The position numbers and the translations under genes were made by a program. DNA of 64,000 nt, taken from assembly GCA_964526665.1 (NCBI GenBank), contig CAZGJL010000002.1:1-64000 (forward strand), given 5' to 3'. The notes under the pieces are model-generated. The model had not been told where the DNA came from, did not search any database, and saw nothing but the letters and a program-made list of their open reading frames with translations. Within the stretch, counting starts at the first letter, position 1; every line of letters starts with the position of its first letter. This document shows positions 41,701 to 51,085 of the stretch, piece by piece. This stretch comes from M50B91 sp964526665 (GTDB taxonomy: Bacteria; Patescibacteriota; Gracilibacteria; UBA4473).

Positions 41701-44070
41701 CTACGAGTTTTTCATGTCAAAAGCAAGTCGAAGTTGTGTCTTAAACTTCTTTTCCAGAGTCTTATGAATTGCATCAAATTCAGCATCAATCGTTTTTTCA
41801 TCCAAAGTTTTGTCTTTTGCTTGAAAGGAAAGATGAAAGGCTAAGTTCTTATTTTTTTTCCCAAGCCTCTTTTCATCTAAAAATACATCGAAAAGAGTCA
41901 TGTCTTTCAAATATTTAGACGCTTCCTTTGCGGTAGAGATAAGATCAGATTGTTGAATAGTGTTTGCCATCACCAGAGACAGATCACGATAAACAGTAGG
42001 GAATTGTGAAACAGGAATATATTTCTTTTCTGCTGGAGAAACCAGCTCCTCAAGAGATTTCAAATCAATTTCTGTTGCAACGGCAACAGCTCCTCGAACA
42101 GGATTTTTCTTTGGATGGAGAACGAATATTTGTCCAATAATTTTACCGTTTACTGAAATATCGGCACATTGTGCAGGATGAAATATTGCTTGTGGTTTTT
42201 TACAAGTATTCATTTCTATTTCAACGCCAAGCGCATGAAACATACGAGCGAGTTCGGCCTTTTGTTCAAAAAATTTCTGAGGAGCATCTCCATTCATTAC
42301 GGCAGAGAGAAGCAAAAGATTTCGCTTTTCGTCTCCAATCTTGGGGAAAACCGTTCCAATTTCAAAGAAACTCAGCTCGCCATGAGTTCTCAATTCGGAT
42401 TCCATGCCGCGTACAGCATTAGAAACAAGTGTTAAACGAAGTTTTTCATATTCTTCATTTGCACCATTCTGAACACATACGTGAGTATTTTCATTCATCC
42501 ATTCGGGATCTTTTGGCCCCACAAAAGAAGAAAGATAGATTTCATTTAGTCCTTCGCTTACCAGCAAATCTCGAATTTTCCATTCCATTTCGCGAAGCTT
42601 ATTTCTTCTTGGTGGAGAGAGGGGAAGAGTTGGTAAAACGCTTGGAATAGCATCGAATCCATGGAGTCGGACTATTTCCTCTACCAAATCTTCGGGGATT
42701 TCAATATCTTTTGTTGCTCGCCAACTAGGAACAAGAACTTTTAGCGTTGCTCCAGTAGATTCAACATCAAACCCAAGAGCACGAAGTTTTTTCATAATAT
42801 CTTCATTTGATATATCAAGTCCGGACTTCATTCGTACGAGGTCGGGTGGGAGATCAATTTTCATCTCACCAAAAGCATGTGGATAGGCATCACCAACACT
42901 TGACGCTATTTTTGCAGCAGGACAAAGTTGTTGCGCTTTTCCCGTAGCCCAAAGAATAGATTCGAGACATTGTTCGGGGTCCAGAGATTTTTCATATCGA
43001 GCAGAGCTTTCAGATCGTAATCCAAGTCGTGAGCTCGTATGACGGATGCTGGCTGCATCAAAATTCGCTGACTCAAAGACAATGTTTTTTGTTTTATTTG
43101 TAATGCTTGAAGCAAGCCCCCCCATAATTCCGGCAAGAGACAGAACCTTCTCATCATCTGCCACAACAATATCAGTTTCTTCTAACTCATATTCTTCCTC
43201 ATCAAGAGCGAGTAATTTCTCTCCTTTTTTTGCCAAACGAATAGTAATTCCGCCCTTCAGTTTGTCCGCATCAAACACATGCATTGGTTGTCCAAACCCG
43301 GCAAGAGACAAATTCGTAAGATCAACGAGGGTAGAAATAGCGCGAATATCCAAGTTTTCTAGTTTTACCTGTGTAGCAATGTCAGAGGGTTCAAGAGTTA
43401 CATTTTCAAGTTTTATAGCACAAAATCGGCGACATTTCTCAGTATTAATTTTCACCGGAAACGGCTTACCGGTGGTGAGCTCGGGTGCAAATATTTCACT
43501 TTCAAATTCTTTGTCCCAGATAGCTCCAATTTCTCTTGCGAGTCCACGATGCCCCATGAGATCAGGGCGGTGAGTAAGCGACTTATTATCAATATCAAAA
43601 AGAATATCTCCAAATCCAGGAATGATTTCCGGAAGAGTTTTCCCGATATCTTTTGTTTCAAAACGCAAGAGCGTTTCTTGTTTCATTCCCAGCTCGGGGC
43701 AGGTACACACCATTCCTTCAGATTTCACATCACGCACCTCGGTATTTTTGATCTCAATGCCAGAGGCAAGAGTCGCTCCATCAAGAGCAACAGGATAAAT
43801 TTCTCCTTTTGTCAGAGGAAATACTTCTCCAAAGACAATTTGTTTTTTCCCCTTTTTTCCACAATCAAAAGTTCCGACATGAAGTTTTTCAGCGTTTTTA
43901 TGTTTCTCAACTTTTATTAATTTCCCCGCAAATACACGATCAAAGTTGTTTGTTATATGGATTACATCCTCTACTTCACACGTATGAAGCGTGAGAGAAT
44001 CACCTATTTTTTGTGGATCAAGACCCTTGGTCTCAACAAATTCTCGAAGCCAATTCATTGAAAATTTCAT
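41701..44070 (-). CDS. pheT: phenylalanyl-tRNA synthetase beta subunit
   Basis: 789 aa. It forms the alpha2-beta2 PheRS with PheS, which is not in the window. N-terminal MKFSMNWLREFVETKG, tRNA-binding EMAP-like domain (residues about 40-145), B3/4 editing domain (HTSSRLGLRSESSARYEKSLDPE), B5, and the C-terminal ferredoxin-like anticodon domain (VSQFPTVYRDLSLVM). ATG 44070 is set by the family start and the promoter 8 nt upstream; a 12-residue upstream extension is rejected. Separation of pheT from pheS is notable. Confidence 0.95.
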   Translation of the reverse strand: MKFSMNWLREFVETKGLDPQKIGDSLTLHTCEVEDVIHITNNFDRVFAGKLIKVEKHKNAEKLHVGTFDCGKKGKKQIVFGEVFPLTKGEIYPVALDGATLASGIEIKNTEVRDVKSEGMVCTCPELGMKQETLLRFETKDIGKTLPEIIPGFGDILFDIDNKSLTHRPDLMGHRGLAREIGAIWDKEFESEIFAPELTTGKPFPVKINTEKCRRFCAIKLENVTLEPSDIATQVKLENLDIRAISTLVDLTNLSLAGFGQPMHVFDADKLKGGITIRLAKKGEKLLALDEEEYELEETDIVVADDEKVLSLAGIMGGLASSITNKTKNIVFESANFDAASIRHTSSRLGLRSESSARYEKSLDPEQCLESILWATGKAQQLCPAAKIASSVGDAYPHAFGEMKIDLPPDLVRMKSGLDISNEDIMKKLRALGFDVESTGATLKVLVPSWRATKDIEIPEDLVEEIVRLHGFDAIPSVLPTLPLSPPRRNKLREMEWKIRDLLVSEGLNEIYLSSFVGPKDPEWMNENTHVCVQNGANEEYEKLRLTLVSNAVRGMESELRTHGELSFFEIGTVFPKIGDEKRNLLLLSAVMNGDAPQKFFEQKAELARMFHALGVEIEMNTCKKPQAIFHPAQCADISVNGKIIGQIFVLHPKKNPVRGAVAVATEIDLKSLEELVSPAEKKYIPVSQFPTVYRDLSLVMANTIQQSDLISTAKEASKYLKDMTLFDVFLDEKRLGKKNKNLAFHLSFQAKDKTLDEKTIDAEFDAIHKTLEKKFKTQLRLAFDMKNS

Positions 44071-44078
44071 TCCGTATG

Positions 44079-44106
44079 AGTGTACCTCATCAGTGATAGA
44101 ACGCAA
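44079..44106 (-). promoter_or_regulatory. leaderless-type promoter of pheT
   Basis: Reverse strand: TTGCGT (44106-44101), 16 nt, TACACT (44084-44079), 8 nt, ATG at 44070. Confidence 0.65.
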
Positions 44107-44199
44107 CTTCGCATGAAAATTATTATTATATTCAAAAGAGTGAGGCTATGACGAGAATAGGGAAAGTATCTTTTGGTTACGAAAGAGAAGAAGATTTAT

Positions 44200-44228
44200 A
44201 AAAAAAACCCCGCCAGAGACGGGGTTAT
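44200..44228 (-). terminator. intrinsic terminator
   Basis: Reverse strand: AACCCCG, loop TCTCTGG, CGGGGTT followed by a T-run (44207 down to 44200). It ends the gene at 44240. Confidence 0.85.
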
Positions 44229-44239
44229 TTGATTGCTTG

Positions 44240-44584
44240 CTACAACATCAATTCTTTTATCAAGGCTTCTTCTTCTTTTCTAGAAAGATTCATTACTCTC
44301 CCTTTTTTATCAAGGATTCCTCCTAGACGGATTTCATTAAAGAAAATAAAAAATAATCGTAGAGGTTTCTTTTCATTTTTTGAAAAATCGTACACGAAAA
44401 CGGTATTTTTTTTCTTACCAGGAAGAAGCTCCTCTTGAAATTTTTCTTTAAGAACTTTGCCCAAAAGAACATCCTCATTAGATATTTCTGTTGTTCTGAA
44501 GTCTTCAATAATTTTTCTTGTGCCTTCTTGGTCGTATTCTTTCATACGAACAAAATCAATCTTCAATCTCTGTTTTTTTATCAT
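44240..44584 (-). CDS. hypothetical protein
   Basis: 114 aa, basic, soluble, Lys/Glu-rich at the start, with a hydrophobic beta segment near residues 78-92 (RLFFIFFNEIRLGGILD). No family recognised. The start ATG is preceded by an AT-rich stretch without a Shine-Dalgarno motif. Monocistronic with a strong terminator. Confidence 0.55.
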   Translation of the reverse strand: MIKKQRLKIDFVRMKEYDQEGTRKIIEDFRTTEISNEDVLLGKVLKEKFQEELLPGKKKNTVFVYDFSKNEKKPLRLFFIFFNEIRLGGILDKKGRVMNLSRKEEEALIKELML

Positions 44585-44618
44585 AAATTTTGGATTTTGA
44601 AATTAATAATAAGATACT

Positions 44619-44667
44619 AAATGGTCTTTTTTGCCTTCAGGTTTTTAAAAAACAAGAAAGACCATTT
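44619..44667. repeat. long inverted repeat in the clpC downstream gap
   Basis: AAATGGTCTTT (44619-44629) and AAAGACCATTT (44657-44667), an 11-bp perfect stem with a 27-nt spacer. It is the only structure in the 240-nt gap 44585-44825. It lies on the clpC 3' side and may protect or end that transcript. Confidence 0.5.
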
Positions 44668-44825
44668 ATTTGTTGCGTAGCAATAACATCAAAGAACTGT
44701 TGGCAAACAATTCCAATGCAAGTGCATGGAGGTGTTTAGCGAAAAGATAGTAACATGAAACAAGGAATTGTCAAAAGATATCGAAGTCAAAAGTGCTCAT
44801 TTCTGAAGGGAACGTTTTAAAATAC

Positions 44826-47462
44826 TTACTTCTTGGCTGCGATAAAAGTACAAATCTTTTTCTTGGCATCGTGACCAACGATGTACTCGTTGTCCTCATG
44901 CATTTCGCCAGAAATAATTGCTTCTGCGAGCGGGGTTTCCACTCTATCAGCCAATATTCGCCGCACTTCACGAGCTCCGAATTCTGGATTATAGGCAACT
45001 TTTGCCAATGCATTTATTAGGTTTCCACCGATTTGTAACTTTATTTTTTTATCATTGAGTCGTTTCTGAAACTTTTGAAGTTGAAGTTTCACAATAGTTT
45101 TAATAGCCTCTCGATCTAAAGGTTTAAAAACAACCGTTGCATCCAATCGATTCAAGAATTCTGGAGAAAAGGTCTTTTTCAAATCCTTTTGTACGTCGTC
45201 AGAAATACTTTCAAACTCAGATTCACTTTCTGCTAAATCAGTTTTTGTCGCTCCAAATCCAATAGAATTAGCATTCTGCTGGAAACGATTAGCACCAATA
45301 TTGGACGTCAAAATCACTACACAATTTCGGAAGCTAACCGTTCGTCCTTTTCCATCAGTAAGTTGTCCATCTTCAAAAATTTGCAATAACATATTGTGTA
45401 CATCCTTGTGCGCTTTTTCAATTTCATCAAACAGAACAATTGAATGTGGACGACGACGAACCTTTTCGGTTAATTCCCCTCCATCTTCATGTCCTACATA
45501 TCCAGCAGTAGAACCGACCAGACGACTTCCTGTGTGTGGCTGACTGAATTCTGACATATCGATTTTTATCAACGACTTTTCATCGTTATACACTTCCTGT
45601 GCCAATTGTCGTACGAGCTCAGTTTTTCCTACACCCGTGGGCCCAAGAAAAAGAAAGGCTCCAAGAGGACGATTAGGATCTTGTAATCCTAGGCGAGATC
45701 GGCGAATAGCCTTAGAAATAGTTTCAATAGCAGGATTTTGTCCAGCAATGTGCTTCTCCAAGGTCTTTTCTAATGTTTTTAAATTATCTAGATCTGATCC
45801 TACGAGCTTTGCCACAGGGATTCCAGTCATAAGTTCTAGTACATTTGCAACGTCAGCTTGTTCTACACTCTTACGTTTTCTTCCAGAAACCTTTTTTGTC
45901 TTCATCTTTTGAATTTTTTCTTCGAATTCTTGTTCAGTTTTATGGAGTTTATTTGCTTTCTCGTAATTCTGAGTAATCACGGCCTCTTCTTTCTTTTTCT
46001 GTGTATCAGTAAGTTTTTTTCGAAGATCACGAATCTCTTTTCCGTTCAAACGATTTGTTAATCCTTTTGCCGCACAAGCTTCATCGATAAGATCAATGGC
46101 CTTATCTGGCAAAAATCGGTCAGGAATATATCGAATACTTAGCTTTACTGACGCCTCAACGGCTTCATCAGTAATGTTTACCGCATGATAGTCTTCAAAA
46201 TGCTTTCGAAGTCCTTTCAAAATAGTAATAGCTTGTTCTTCTGTTGGTTCAGGAATATTTACCGCTTGGAATCGTCGCGCAAGAGCAGAATCTTTTTCTA
46301 CATGTTTACGGTATTCATCCATTGTTGTCGCACCAATAACTTGAATTTGTCCTCGTGAAAGGGCTGGTTTCAAAATATTTGCGGCATCAAGTGATCCCTC
46401 GCTACTTCCAGCACCAATAATAGTGTGAAGTTCATCAATAAAAAGAATAACTTCATTGTCGCTAGCAGAAGCTTCTTCGATAATACGCTTTAATCGTTCT
46501 TCAAATTCTCCACGATATTTTGTTCCCGCTACCAAATTCGCCATAGAGAGACACAATACGCGTTTATCCATTAACGAATCAGGAACATTCCCTCCTGCAA
46601 TTCTTTGGGCAAGGCCTTCAGCGATAGCAGTTTTCCCTACTCCGGGATCACCCAGAAGAACAGGATTGTTTTTTGTTTTTCGGCTCAAAATCTGAATAGT
46701 TCGCTCAATTTCGATATCACGACCAATAATTGTGTCGAGTTTTCCCTCACGGGCTTGTTCCGTGAAATCATCACAAAAATAATCAAGAGCTAATTTTTTT
46801 ACCCGTCCTTGGCGATTTCCTGCAGGGTTACCTGATTGATTTGGCATTTCTGTGCCGCCAAACATATCTTCTCCCGGAGAAAATTGTCCGCCAGCACCAG
46901 TAATCTCATCGCCTGGGCGAGCAGATATTCCAACCAGAATACTTTGTAATCCATCGAGTAATGATTCAATGCTTTTTTGGTCTTTATTATTCGTGTCAGG
47001 AGTAACTGCTTTTCCTGCTTTTTGAAACATATCTTCTAAATACTGAAGAATTTGTTCCGGGCGCACCATAAGCGTTTTCAAAATATGAACCGCTCCAGAG
47101 TTTTTTTGTCGAATTAATGCGTAGAGAATATGCTCAGAATCTACCATCGTGTGTCCAAAGTCGAGAGTTGCTTGTGCAGCAGCTTCAACAACCTTTTCTG
47201 CAAAAGGAGAAAAAACATTTTCAACCTCTTTTTTTGTTTTATCATCAACTCCTTTGAGTTCTTCACAAATACGGAAGGCGTTTTCATGTGTGACTCCAAA
47301 GTTCTTCAAAATCTCACTCGCCATAGATTTTGGTTGGCGAAGCAATCCCAAGAGAAGGTGCTGTGTCTGCACTTGTTTTTCACCAAGCGTGCGCATTTCT
47401 TCTTGTGCGAGGATAAGTGTATTGCGAGCAAAGGGGGTAAATGAGTCGAAATGTGAATTCAT
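44826..47462 (-). CDS. clpC: ATP-dependent Clp protease ATPase subunit ClpC
   Basis: 878 aa. An unfoldase feeding ClpP. Double Clp N-domain (residues 1-145), first AAA+ module with GDPGVGKTAIAEGLAQRI, a middle region with a UVR-like motif (AVITQNYEKANKLHKTEQEFEEKI), second AAA+ module with GPTGVGKTELVRQLAQ, and the D2-small C-terminal domain (NPEFGAREVRRIL). The N-domain and middle region fit ClpC better than ClpB. No CIRCE operator or other heat-shock site is seen upstream. Confidence 0.94.
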   Translation of the reverse strand: MNSHFDSFTPFARNTLILAQEEMRTLGEKQVQTQHLLLGLLRQPKSMASEILKNFGVTHENAFRICEELKGVDDKTKKEVENVFSPFAEKVVEAAAQATLDFGHTMVDSEHILYALIRQKNSGAVHILKTLMVRPEQILQYLEDMFQKAGKAVTPDTNNKDQKSIESLLDGLQSILVGISARPGDEITGAGGQFSPGEDMFGGTEMPNQSGNPAGNRQGRVKKLALDYFCDDFTEQAREGKLDTIIGRDIEIERTIQILSRKTKNNPVLLGDPGVGKTAIAEGLAQRIAGGNVPDSLMDKRVLCLSMANLVAGTKYRGEFEERLKRIIEEASASDNEVILFIDELHTIIGAGSSEGSLDAANILKPALSRGQIQVIGATTMDEYRKHVEKDSALARRFQAVNIPEPTEEQAITILKGLRKHFEDYHAVNITDEAVEASVKLSIRYIPDRFLPDKAIDLIDEACAAKGLTNRLNGKEIRDLRKKLTDTQKKKEEAVITQNYEKANKLHKTEQEFEEKIQKMKTKKVSGRKRKSVEQADVANVLELMTGIPVAKLVGSDLDNLKTLEKTLEKHIAGQNPAIETISKAIRRSRLGLQDPNRPLGAFLFLGPTGVGKTELVRQLAQEVYNDEKSLIKIDMSEFSQPHTGSRLVGSTAGYVGHEDGGELTEKVRRRPHSIVLFDEIEKAHKDVHNMLLQIFEDGQLTDGKGRTVSFRNCVVILTSNIGANRFQQNANSIGFGATKTDLAESESEFESISDDVQKDLKKTFSPEFLNRLDATVVFKPLDREAIKTIVKLQLQKFQKRLNDKKIKLQIGGNLINALAKVAYNPEFGAREVRRILADRVETPLAEAIISGEMHEDNEYIVGHDAKKKICTFIAAKK

Positions 47463-47484
47463 GTGTTTGTTTTGATGTCGTGGA

Positions 47485-47512
47485 ATTATACCCGAAATAG
47501 GGATTTTTTCAA
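47485..47512 (-). promoter_or_regulatory. clpC promoter
   Basis: Reverse strand: TTGAAA (47512-47507), 16 nt, TATAAT (47490-47485), a near-consensus pair. The leader is about 15 nt with no Shine-Dalgarno motif. Confidence 0.7.
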
Positions 47513-47550
47513 TGGTGATGGGCTTGAAGTTATACTAAAGATGTGGTTAT

Positions 47551-47571
47551 TATCAAACTACAAACTACAAA
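47551..47571. repeat. three tandem heptamers
   Basis: TATCAAA, CTACAAA, CTACAAA; on the other strand TTTGTAG units, the same family as the heptamer array inside xthA at 19804. Confidence 0.6.
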
Positions 47572-47593
47572 TATGGGATTTTAAAATACCCAC

Positions 47594-49099
47594 TTAATTT
47601 GTTCGGTCAATAATTGTATATTCTTTGTCAGAAATTTCATTTCCATTTGTGTCAGTAAGCCCCTCAAGACGCACGGTGAAACGTTCATTCGGCTGTATTT
47701 CGTTTTGCCAAAACCCAATTAAGGCTGTCTGTTCACCGCTCCAAAGCAGAAATTCATCAAAAATTGGATCCGCAGTGATTTCCTTATCTTCAAAATTTTT
47801 ATCACGGAATATAACTTTTAATTGTCTCGTTACCATTATTGGTTCAGAAAAATGAAGTTCGGCGACACTGAATCGCGCACTAGACCTCATGTAATTTCCT
47901 GCCCAACGTTCACGTGCTTTTTCAGGAACTTGATCCATTTGTAACCACTCATGAAGGGTTACAAAGGGACGAGTAGTGTCTCCTGTGGCAGTCCATTGGA
48001 AATCCTTTCGTTCCGTTCGAAGGTTCTTTCTCCATGTTCCCACATTTTCATGTGTATCAAAGGAAGAGTTCACAAACGTCTGTTGACCAAAGAGCGATAA
48101 TCGCCAATCTATGTCCCACGATTGCCCACGTGGAGCAAACACTCCAACCTGTTCCAGTGCTCCATGAGGCTCGAATACCCACTTGTGCTGCCACGTTTCT
48201 CCTGGAGAAAGAGCAATATTCAAAAACTCATTTTGGGCCCCCCAGGCACTTGGGAATCGCATTTCCACGCCTCCTTTCCATAACTGAGAAAGGGGTTCAT
48301 CAGCTTGTCCCAAGTGGTCAAGCCGAGCTTTTACTGTTACTTGCCAGTGCTGAGGAATAAGCTCTCGCACAGAAATATCCAGGTTTCGTTTGAGAAAACG
48401 TGATGATTTTCCTCCACCGAGATTCCATTCAATAGCCGCTATGTCATTTTCTTCAGGCTTTAATTCTGGAGATATTCCTGAGACGTATAGTTCTCCGGAT
48501 TTCACTGCATGACCAATTTCTCGTGTTATTCGTGGCCACGTCCATGGCTGTAGTGCGGTTTTCAAAACTATCTTTTTCCCAAAATGAGAAAGAGGAGATT
48601 TTCGTTCTGCCAGAGATTTTTCATCATGACGATCTGTATTTGCGATAGAACGAGTCATGTCTGCAAAGAAATTGGTATCTCGGATCAATTTTTCTGCTGT
48701 TTCAATATTTACAAAAATGACACGTGAATACTTCATTCCTGCCATTTTGGCTCCCCCAAGGAAGTTGTCAGCACATGTCTTCAAATCAGGGGAAGTTCCC
48801 AGATCCCAGAATTTTACGTCTTTTGAGACCATGTCGAGTGGCGGTTGTGCTATTCCGAAGCTTTTATCGGCGAGGGCGTATACATTTTGTAATTTTAATT
48901 TCAAAGGAAGAAGTCGAACTTCTCCAAACGCTGTAACAAATCCACCGCACGGTCGAGCTTCTGCTTCATTCGTGAGCAGGACAAGATGCGTCTGTGTGAG
49001 GAAATTTGGGGTAAATGCCCACCGAACAGGCCATGCACATACAAAGATAAAGAGGATTAGGAGTCCCAGCCAAAACCACCATTTCTTGAAAGTGTTCAT
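47594..49099 (-). CDS. DUF4012 cell-surface protein
   Basis: 501 aa. One N-terminal membrane helix (residues 8-28, WLGLLILFIFVCAWPVRWAF) and a large extracellular region. The motif HLVLLTNEAEARPCGGFVTAFGEVRLL is the DUF4012 signature (usually xLLLxQNxxELRPxGGFxGS). DUF4012 proteins are common in Patescibacteria and in some Actinobacteria; the function is unknown, perhaps envelope polysaccharide related. ATG 49099 is chosen because a -10 box ends 8 nt before it; an earlier ATG at 49129 falls inside the promoter spacer. Confidence 0.82.
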   Translation of the reverse strand: MNTFKKWWFWLGLLILFIFVCAWPVRWAFTPNFLTQTHLVLLTNEAEARPCGGFVTAFGEVRLLPLKLKLQNVYALADKSFGIAQPPLDMVSKDVKFWDLGTSPDLKTCADNFLGGAKMAGMKYSRVIFVNIETAEKLIRDTNFFADMTRSIANTDRHDEKSLAERKSPLSHFGKKIVLKTALQPWTWPRITREIGHAVKSGELYVSGISPELKPEENDIAAIEWNLGGGKSSRFLKRNLDISVRELIPQHWQVTVKARLDHLGQADEPLSQLWKGGVEMRFPSAWGAQNEFLNIALSPGETWQHKWVFEPHGALEQVGVFAPRGQSWDIDWRLSLFGQQTFVNSSFDTHENVGTWRKNLRTERKDFQWTATGDTTRPFVTLHEWLQMDQVPEKARERWAGNYMRSSARFSVAELHFSEPIMVTRQLKVIFRDKNFEDKEITADPIFDEFLLWSGEQTALIGFWQNEIQPNERFTVRLEGLTDTNGNEISDKEYTIIDRTN

Positions 49100-49107
49100 C
49101 GAGGGCG

Positions 49108-49136
49108 AGTGTGTCAAAAATCGGATCATTTTGCAA
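49108..49136 (-). promoter_or_regulatory. leaderless-type promoter of the DUF4012 gene
   Basis: Reverse strand: TTGCAA (49136-49131), 17 nt, CACACT (49113-49108), 8 nt, ATG at 49099. The segment TTTTTGACACACT is shared with the promoter at 50343. Confidence 0.55.
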
Positions 49137-49301
49137 TGTTGAATAATTAATGAAAAACGTTTTGGTAGAATTATTATATATGTAGCGGGGCTAAGAAATT
49201 AATCCTTATTTGAAATGAATGAAATTCTCAAAGTAGGAATTTCTCAAAAAACGCAAGAAGAGCCACCTTGTATAAATAAGTCCTTCGGTTAAAAGAAGTC
49301 T

Positions 49302-50330
49302 CTATTTTTTAAATAATTCCTCTTTCCACAAAGCCATATTATTGACGCAATGATCAATTATTTCAACAATAACATCATCAGTTTTACTGTAATCTCCAAT
49401 TTTAATGACAAGTACGATTTTATCATTTTCAATTTCTAATGAAGATCTCCAATACCATCCTGGGTCATTAGCAATTTTTTTATTGTAATAAATAAGTTCA
49501 TCGTTAATGCGATTTGAACTTGAGATTTCTTTGGTTACAAATAATGTTTCTGATTTTTCGTCAAACCTAAGTTGAATGTCATTTAATTCATTACTGAAAC
49601 CTTTTTCATTCTCATTATAATGAGGTAATGCGGTTTCTTTTGAAATAAAATAACTATTTATATAAGACCTAGCTTGATTATGAAAGAAAGTAATATTGCA
49701 ATGATCAACAACTTTTAGATAATATTTTTTGTCCCAAATATATGCCTCATCGGCTAGTTTTTTTATTTTTTTTCTAAAATCTTTAACAGAAATAGAGCCA
49801 TCATCGAAATCTGTTCGGATATTTAACCTAAATAAAGTTTCACTGGATACTTCGTTTATTGTGGTATCGACCTCAAATTCACTATTTGAAAAATCTAACT
49901 TATCACTCCTTAATATCCCTACGGTAGCATCTGAGTGTGGTGTGTTTTGAATTTCTATTAGTTTATCCAAAATATCTGATCTTAAATGGAAAAACTTACT
50001 TTGAAACACATAACCCCTAGCAATAAGGATTTTGTTATCTGAATTGTATTCAAATTCAACATTATATACCGAGCCTCTAAATTTTTCTTCGGTCTTGATA
50101 TCGAAAACATCTTCAAAGGGGATTCTTTGATATTTTGCATAGGCCCTTACATAATTAATGGCGTCATCGTAGTTCATCGTTTCCATTTTATTTTTGCTAT
50201 CTTGTTCAGTACTGCACCCACACAATAAGCACACTCCGACGGTTAATATGATATAAAACTTTTGAAGTTTTATATTCTTAAATAGGAGGAACGCATGAGT
50301 CAACCAAGTCATAAATCTTTTTTGAGACAC
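49302..50330 (-). CDS. lipoprotein of unknown function, irregular start
   Basis: 342 aa from a GTG. A hydrophobic segment ending in VCLLCGCS (lipobox, Cys at about residue 39) indicates a lipoprotein with an unusually long n-region; ATG codon 7 would shorten it. The mature domain is Asn/Lys/Ile-rich and looks more AT-rich than the neighbours, hinting at foreign origin. No family recognised. The promoter points to an ATG at 50335, 5 nt upstream, in another frame: that frame stops after 8 codons (MKCLKKDL) and passes an A6 run. A -1 slip on it would enter the main frame. Confidence 0.6.
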   Translation of the reverse strand: MSQKRFMTWLTHAFLLFKNIKLQKFYIILTVGVCLLCGCSTEQDSKNKMETMNYDDAINYVRAYAKYQRIPFEDVFDIKTEEKFRGSVYNVEFEYNSDNKILIARGYVFQSKFFHLRSDILDKLIEIQNTPHSDATVGILRSDKLDFSNSEFEVDTTINEVSSETLFRLNIRTDFDDGSISVKDFRKKIKKLADEAYIWDKKYYLKVVDHCNITFFHNQARSYINSYFISKETALPHYNENEKGFSNELNDIQLRFDEKSETLFVTKEISSSNRINDELIYYNKKIANDPGWYWRSSLEIENDKIVLVIKIGDYSKTDDVIVEIIDHCVNNMALWKEELFKK

Positions 50331-50342
50331 TTCATCTCTCGC

Positions 50343-50371
50343 AGTGTGTCAAAAATTCATGGAATTTGCAA
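50343..50371 (-). promoter_or_regulatory. promoter of the lipoprotein gene
   Basis: Reverse strand: TTGCAA (50371-50366), 17 nt, CACACT (50348-50343), 7 nt, ATG at 50335 (out of frame with the CDS). Confidence 0.55.
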
Positions 50372-50380
50372 TGCCAGGAC

Positions 50381-50409
50381 ATTGACAAGGGTCAATCGTA
50401 ATGTATAAA
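50381..50409 (+). promoter_or_regulatory. promoter with possible operator
   Basis: TTGACA (50382-50387), 16 nt, TATAAA (50404-50409). The -35 lies inside the inverted repeat ATTGAC-AAGG-GTCAAT (50381-50396), a plausible repressor site. The leader to the ATG at 50510 is about 95 nt and has a TTTCC/GGAAA hairpin. Confidence 0.55.
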
Positions 50410-50509
50410 TAGGATATTCAAGTAGATAATTAAATTTTTAACACAAAGAGTTAATTGATTTGGTTTCCACTTGGAAATCAGATAATTGCTCTTTTAAAAA
50501 ACGTACGCT

Positions 50510-50929
50510 ATGAAATTAATGATTTTTAAGCCAAAAGCATTTTTTGCTTTATTAGTAATGACTGGGATCGTCCCCAGTATTGTATTTACATTGTGGAGAC
50601 TGGGAGGCATATTGCCCGTATTTCCTGGAATCGCGATTGGAACACTAACATTTGCTCTCTGTTTCCTATTGAGTGGTTTTCTTAATTCAAAAAAGCATTA
50701 TTGGAGAATTACTGGATACGGAAAAAGTAATGTACTTCTCTTATTTCTCATTACTTGCATGTTATTGGGGGTAGGAGGAATACTTATCGGAACAACTACA
50801 GCTAGTTTTTTTGGTGGACTGAAAACGTCAGGATTGATGGCGCCGTTTGTTGCGGGATGGGTTTGTCTGATTGGAACGATCATTTATTGGAAAATCGCCA
50901 AAACGGATTGGGAAATAAAAAAAGGGTGA
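50510..50929 (+). CDS. four-helix membrane protein
   Basis: 139 aa with four hydrophobic segments (about residues 10-30, 36-56, 76-98, 108-128) and a basic C-terminus. No family recognised. It resembles in size and topology the protein at 20926-21312 but shares no evident motif. It ends in TGA; a terminator lies 55 nt downstream. Confidence 0.6.
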   Translation: MKLMIFKPKAFFALLVMTGIVPSIVFTLWRLGGILPVFPGIAIGTLTFALCFLLSGFLNSKKHYWRITGYGKSNVLLLFLITCMLLGVGGILIGTTTASFFGGLKTSGLMAPFVAGWVCLIGTIIYWKIAKTDWEIKKG

Positions 50930-50983
50930 AGTGATCCAAGAAAAATATGGAAAGAAGAAAAGGCAAGAAGTATCTGATTATTT

Positions 50984-51031
50984 GAGTGAAATATTTGTAT
51001 TTATTAATATAAACATTTCACTCTTTTTTTA
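50984..51031 (+). terminator. intrinsic terminator
   Basis: GAGTGAAAT (50984-50992) / ATTTCACTC (51016-51024), followed by seven T. The loop is long and AT-rich. Confidence 0.75.
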
Positions 51032-51067
51032 TAAAACTTTCCCAATTCGCACCTTCCTCACAACTTA

Positions 51068-51076
51068 TGCTACAAT
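51068..51076 (+). promoter_or_regulatory. extended -10 promoter, leaderless type
   Basis: TGC-TACAAT (51068-51076), 9 nt, ATG at 51086. No clear -35; the extended TG motif compensates. Confidence 0.55.
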
Positions 51077-51085
51077 TCGCCTCGG

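Noticed and set aside
47513..47593. CIRCE or CtsR heat-shock operator upstream of clpC
   Set aside because: No TTAGCACTC/GAGTGCTAA or GGTCAAANANGGTCAAA-like pattern is present.
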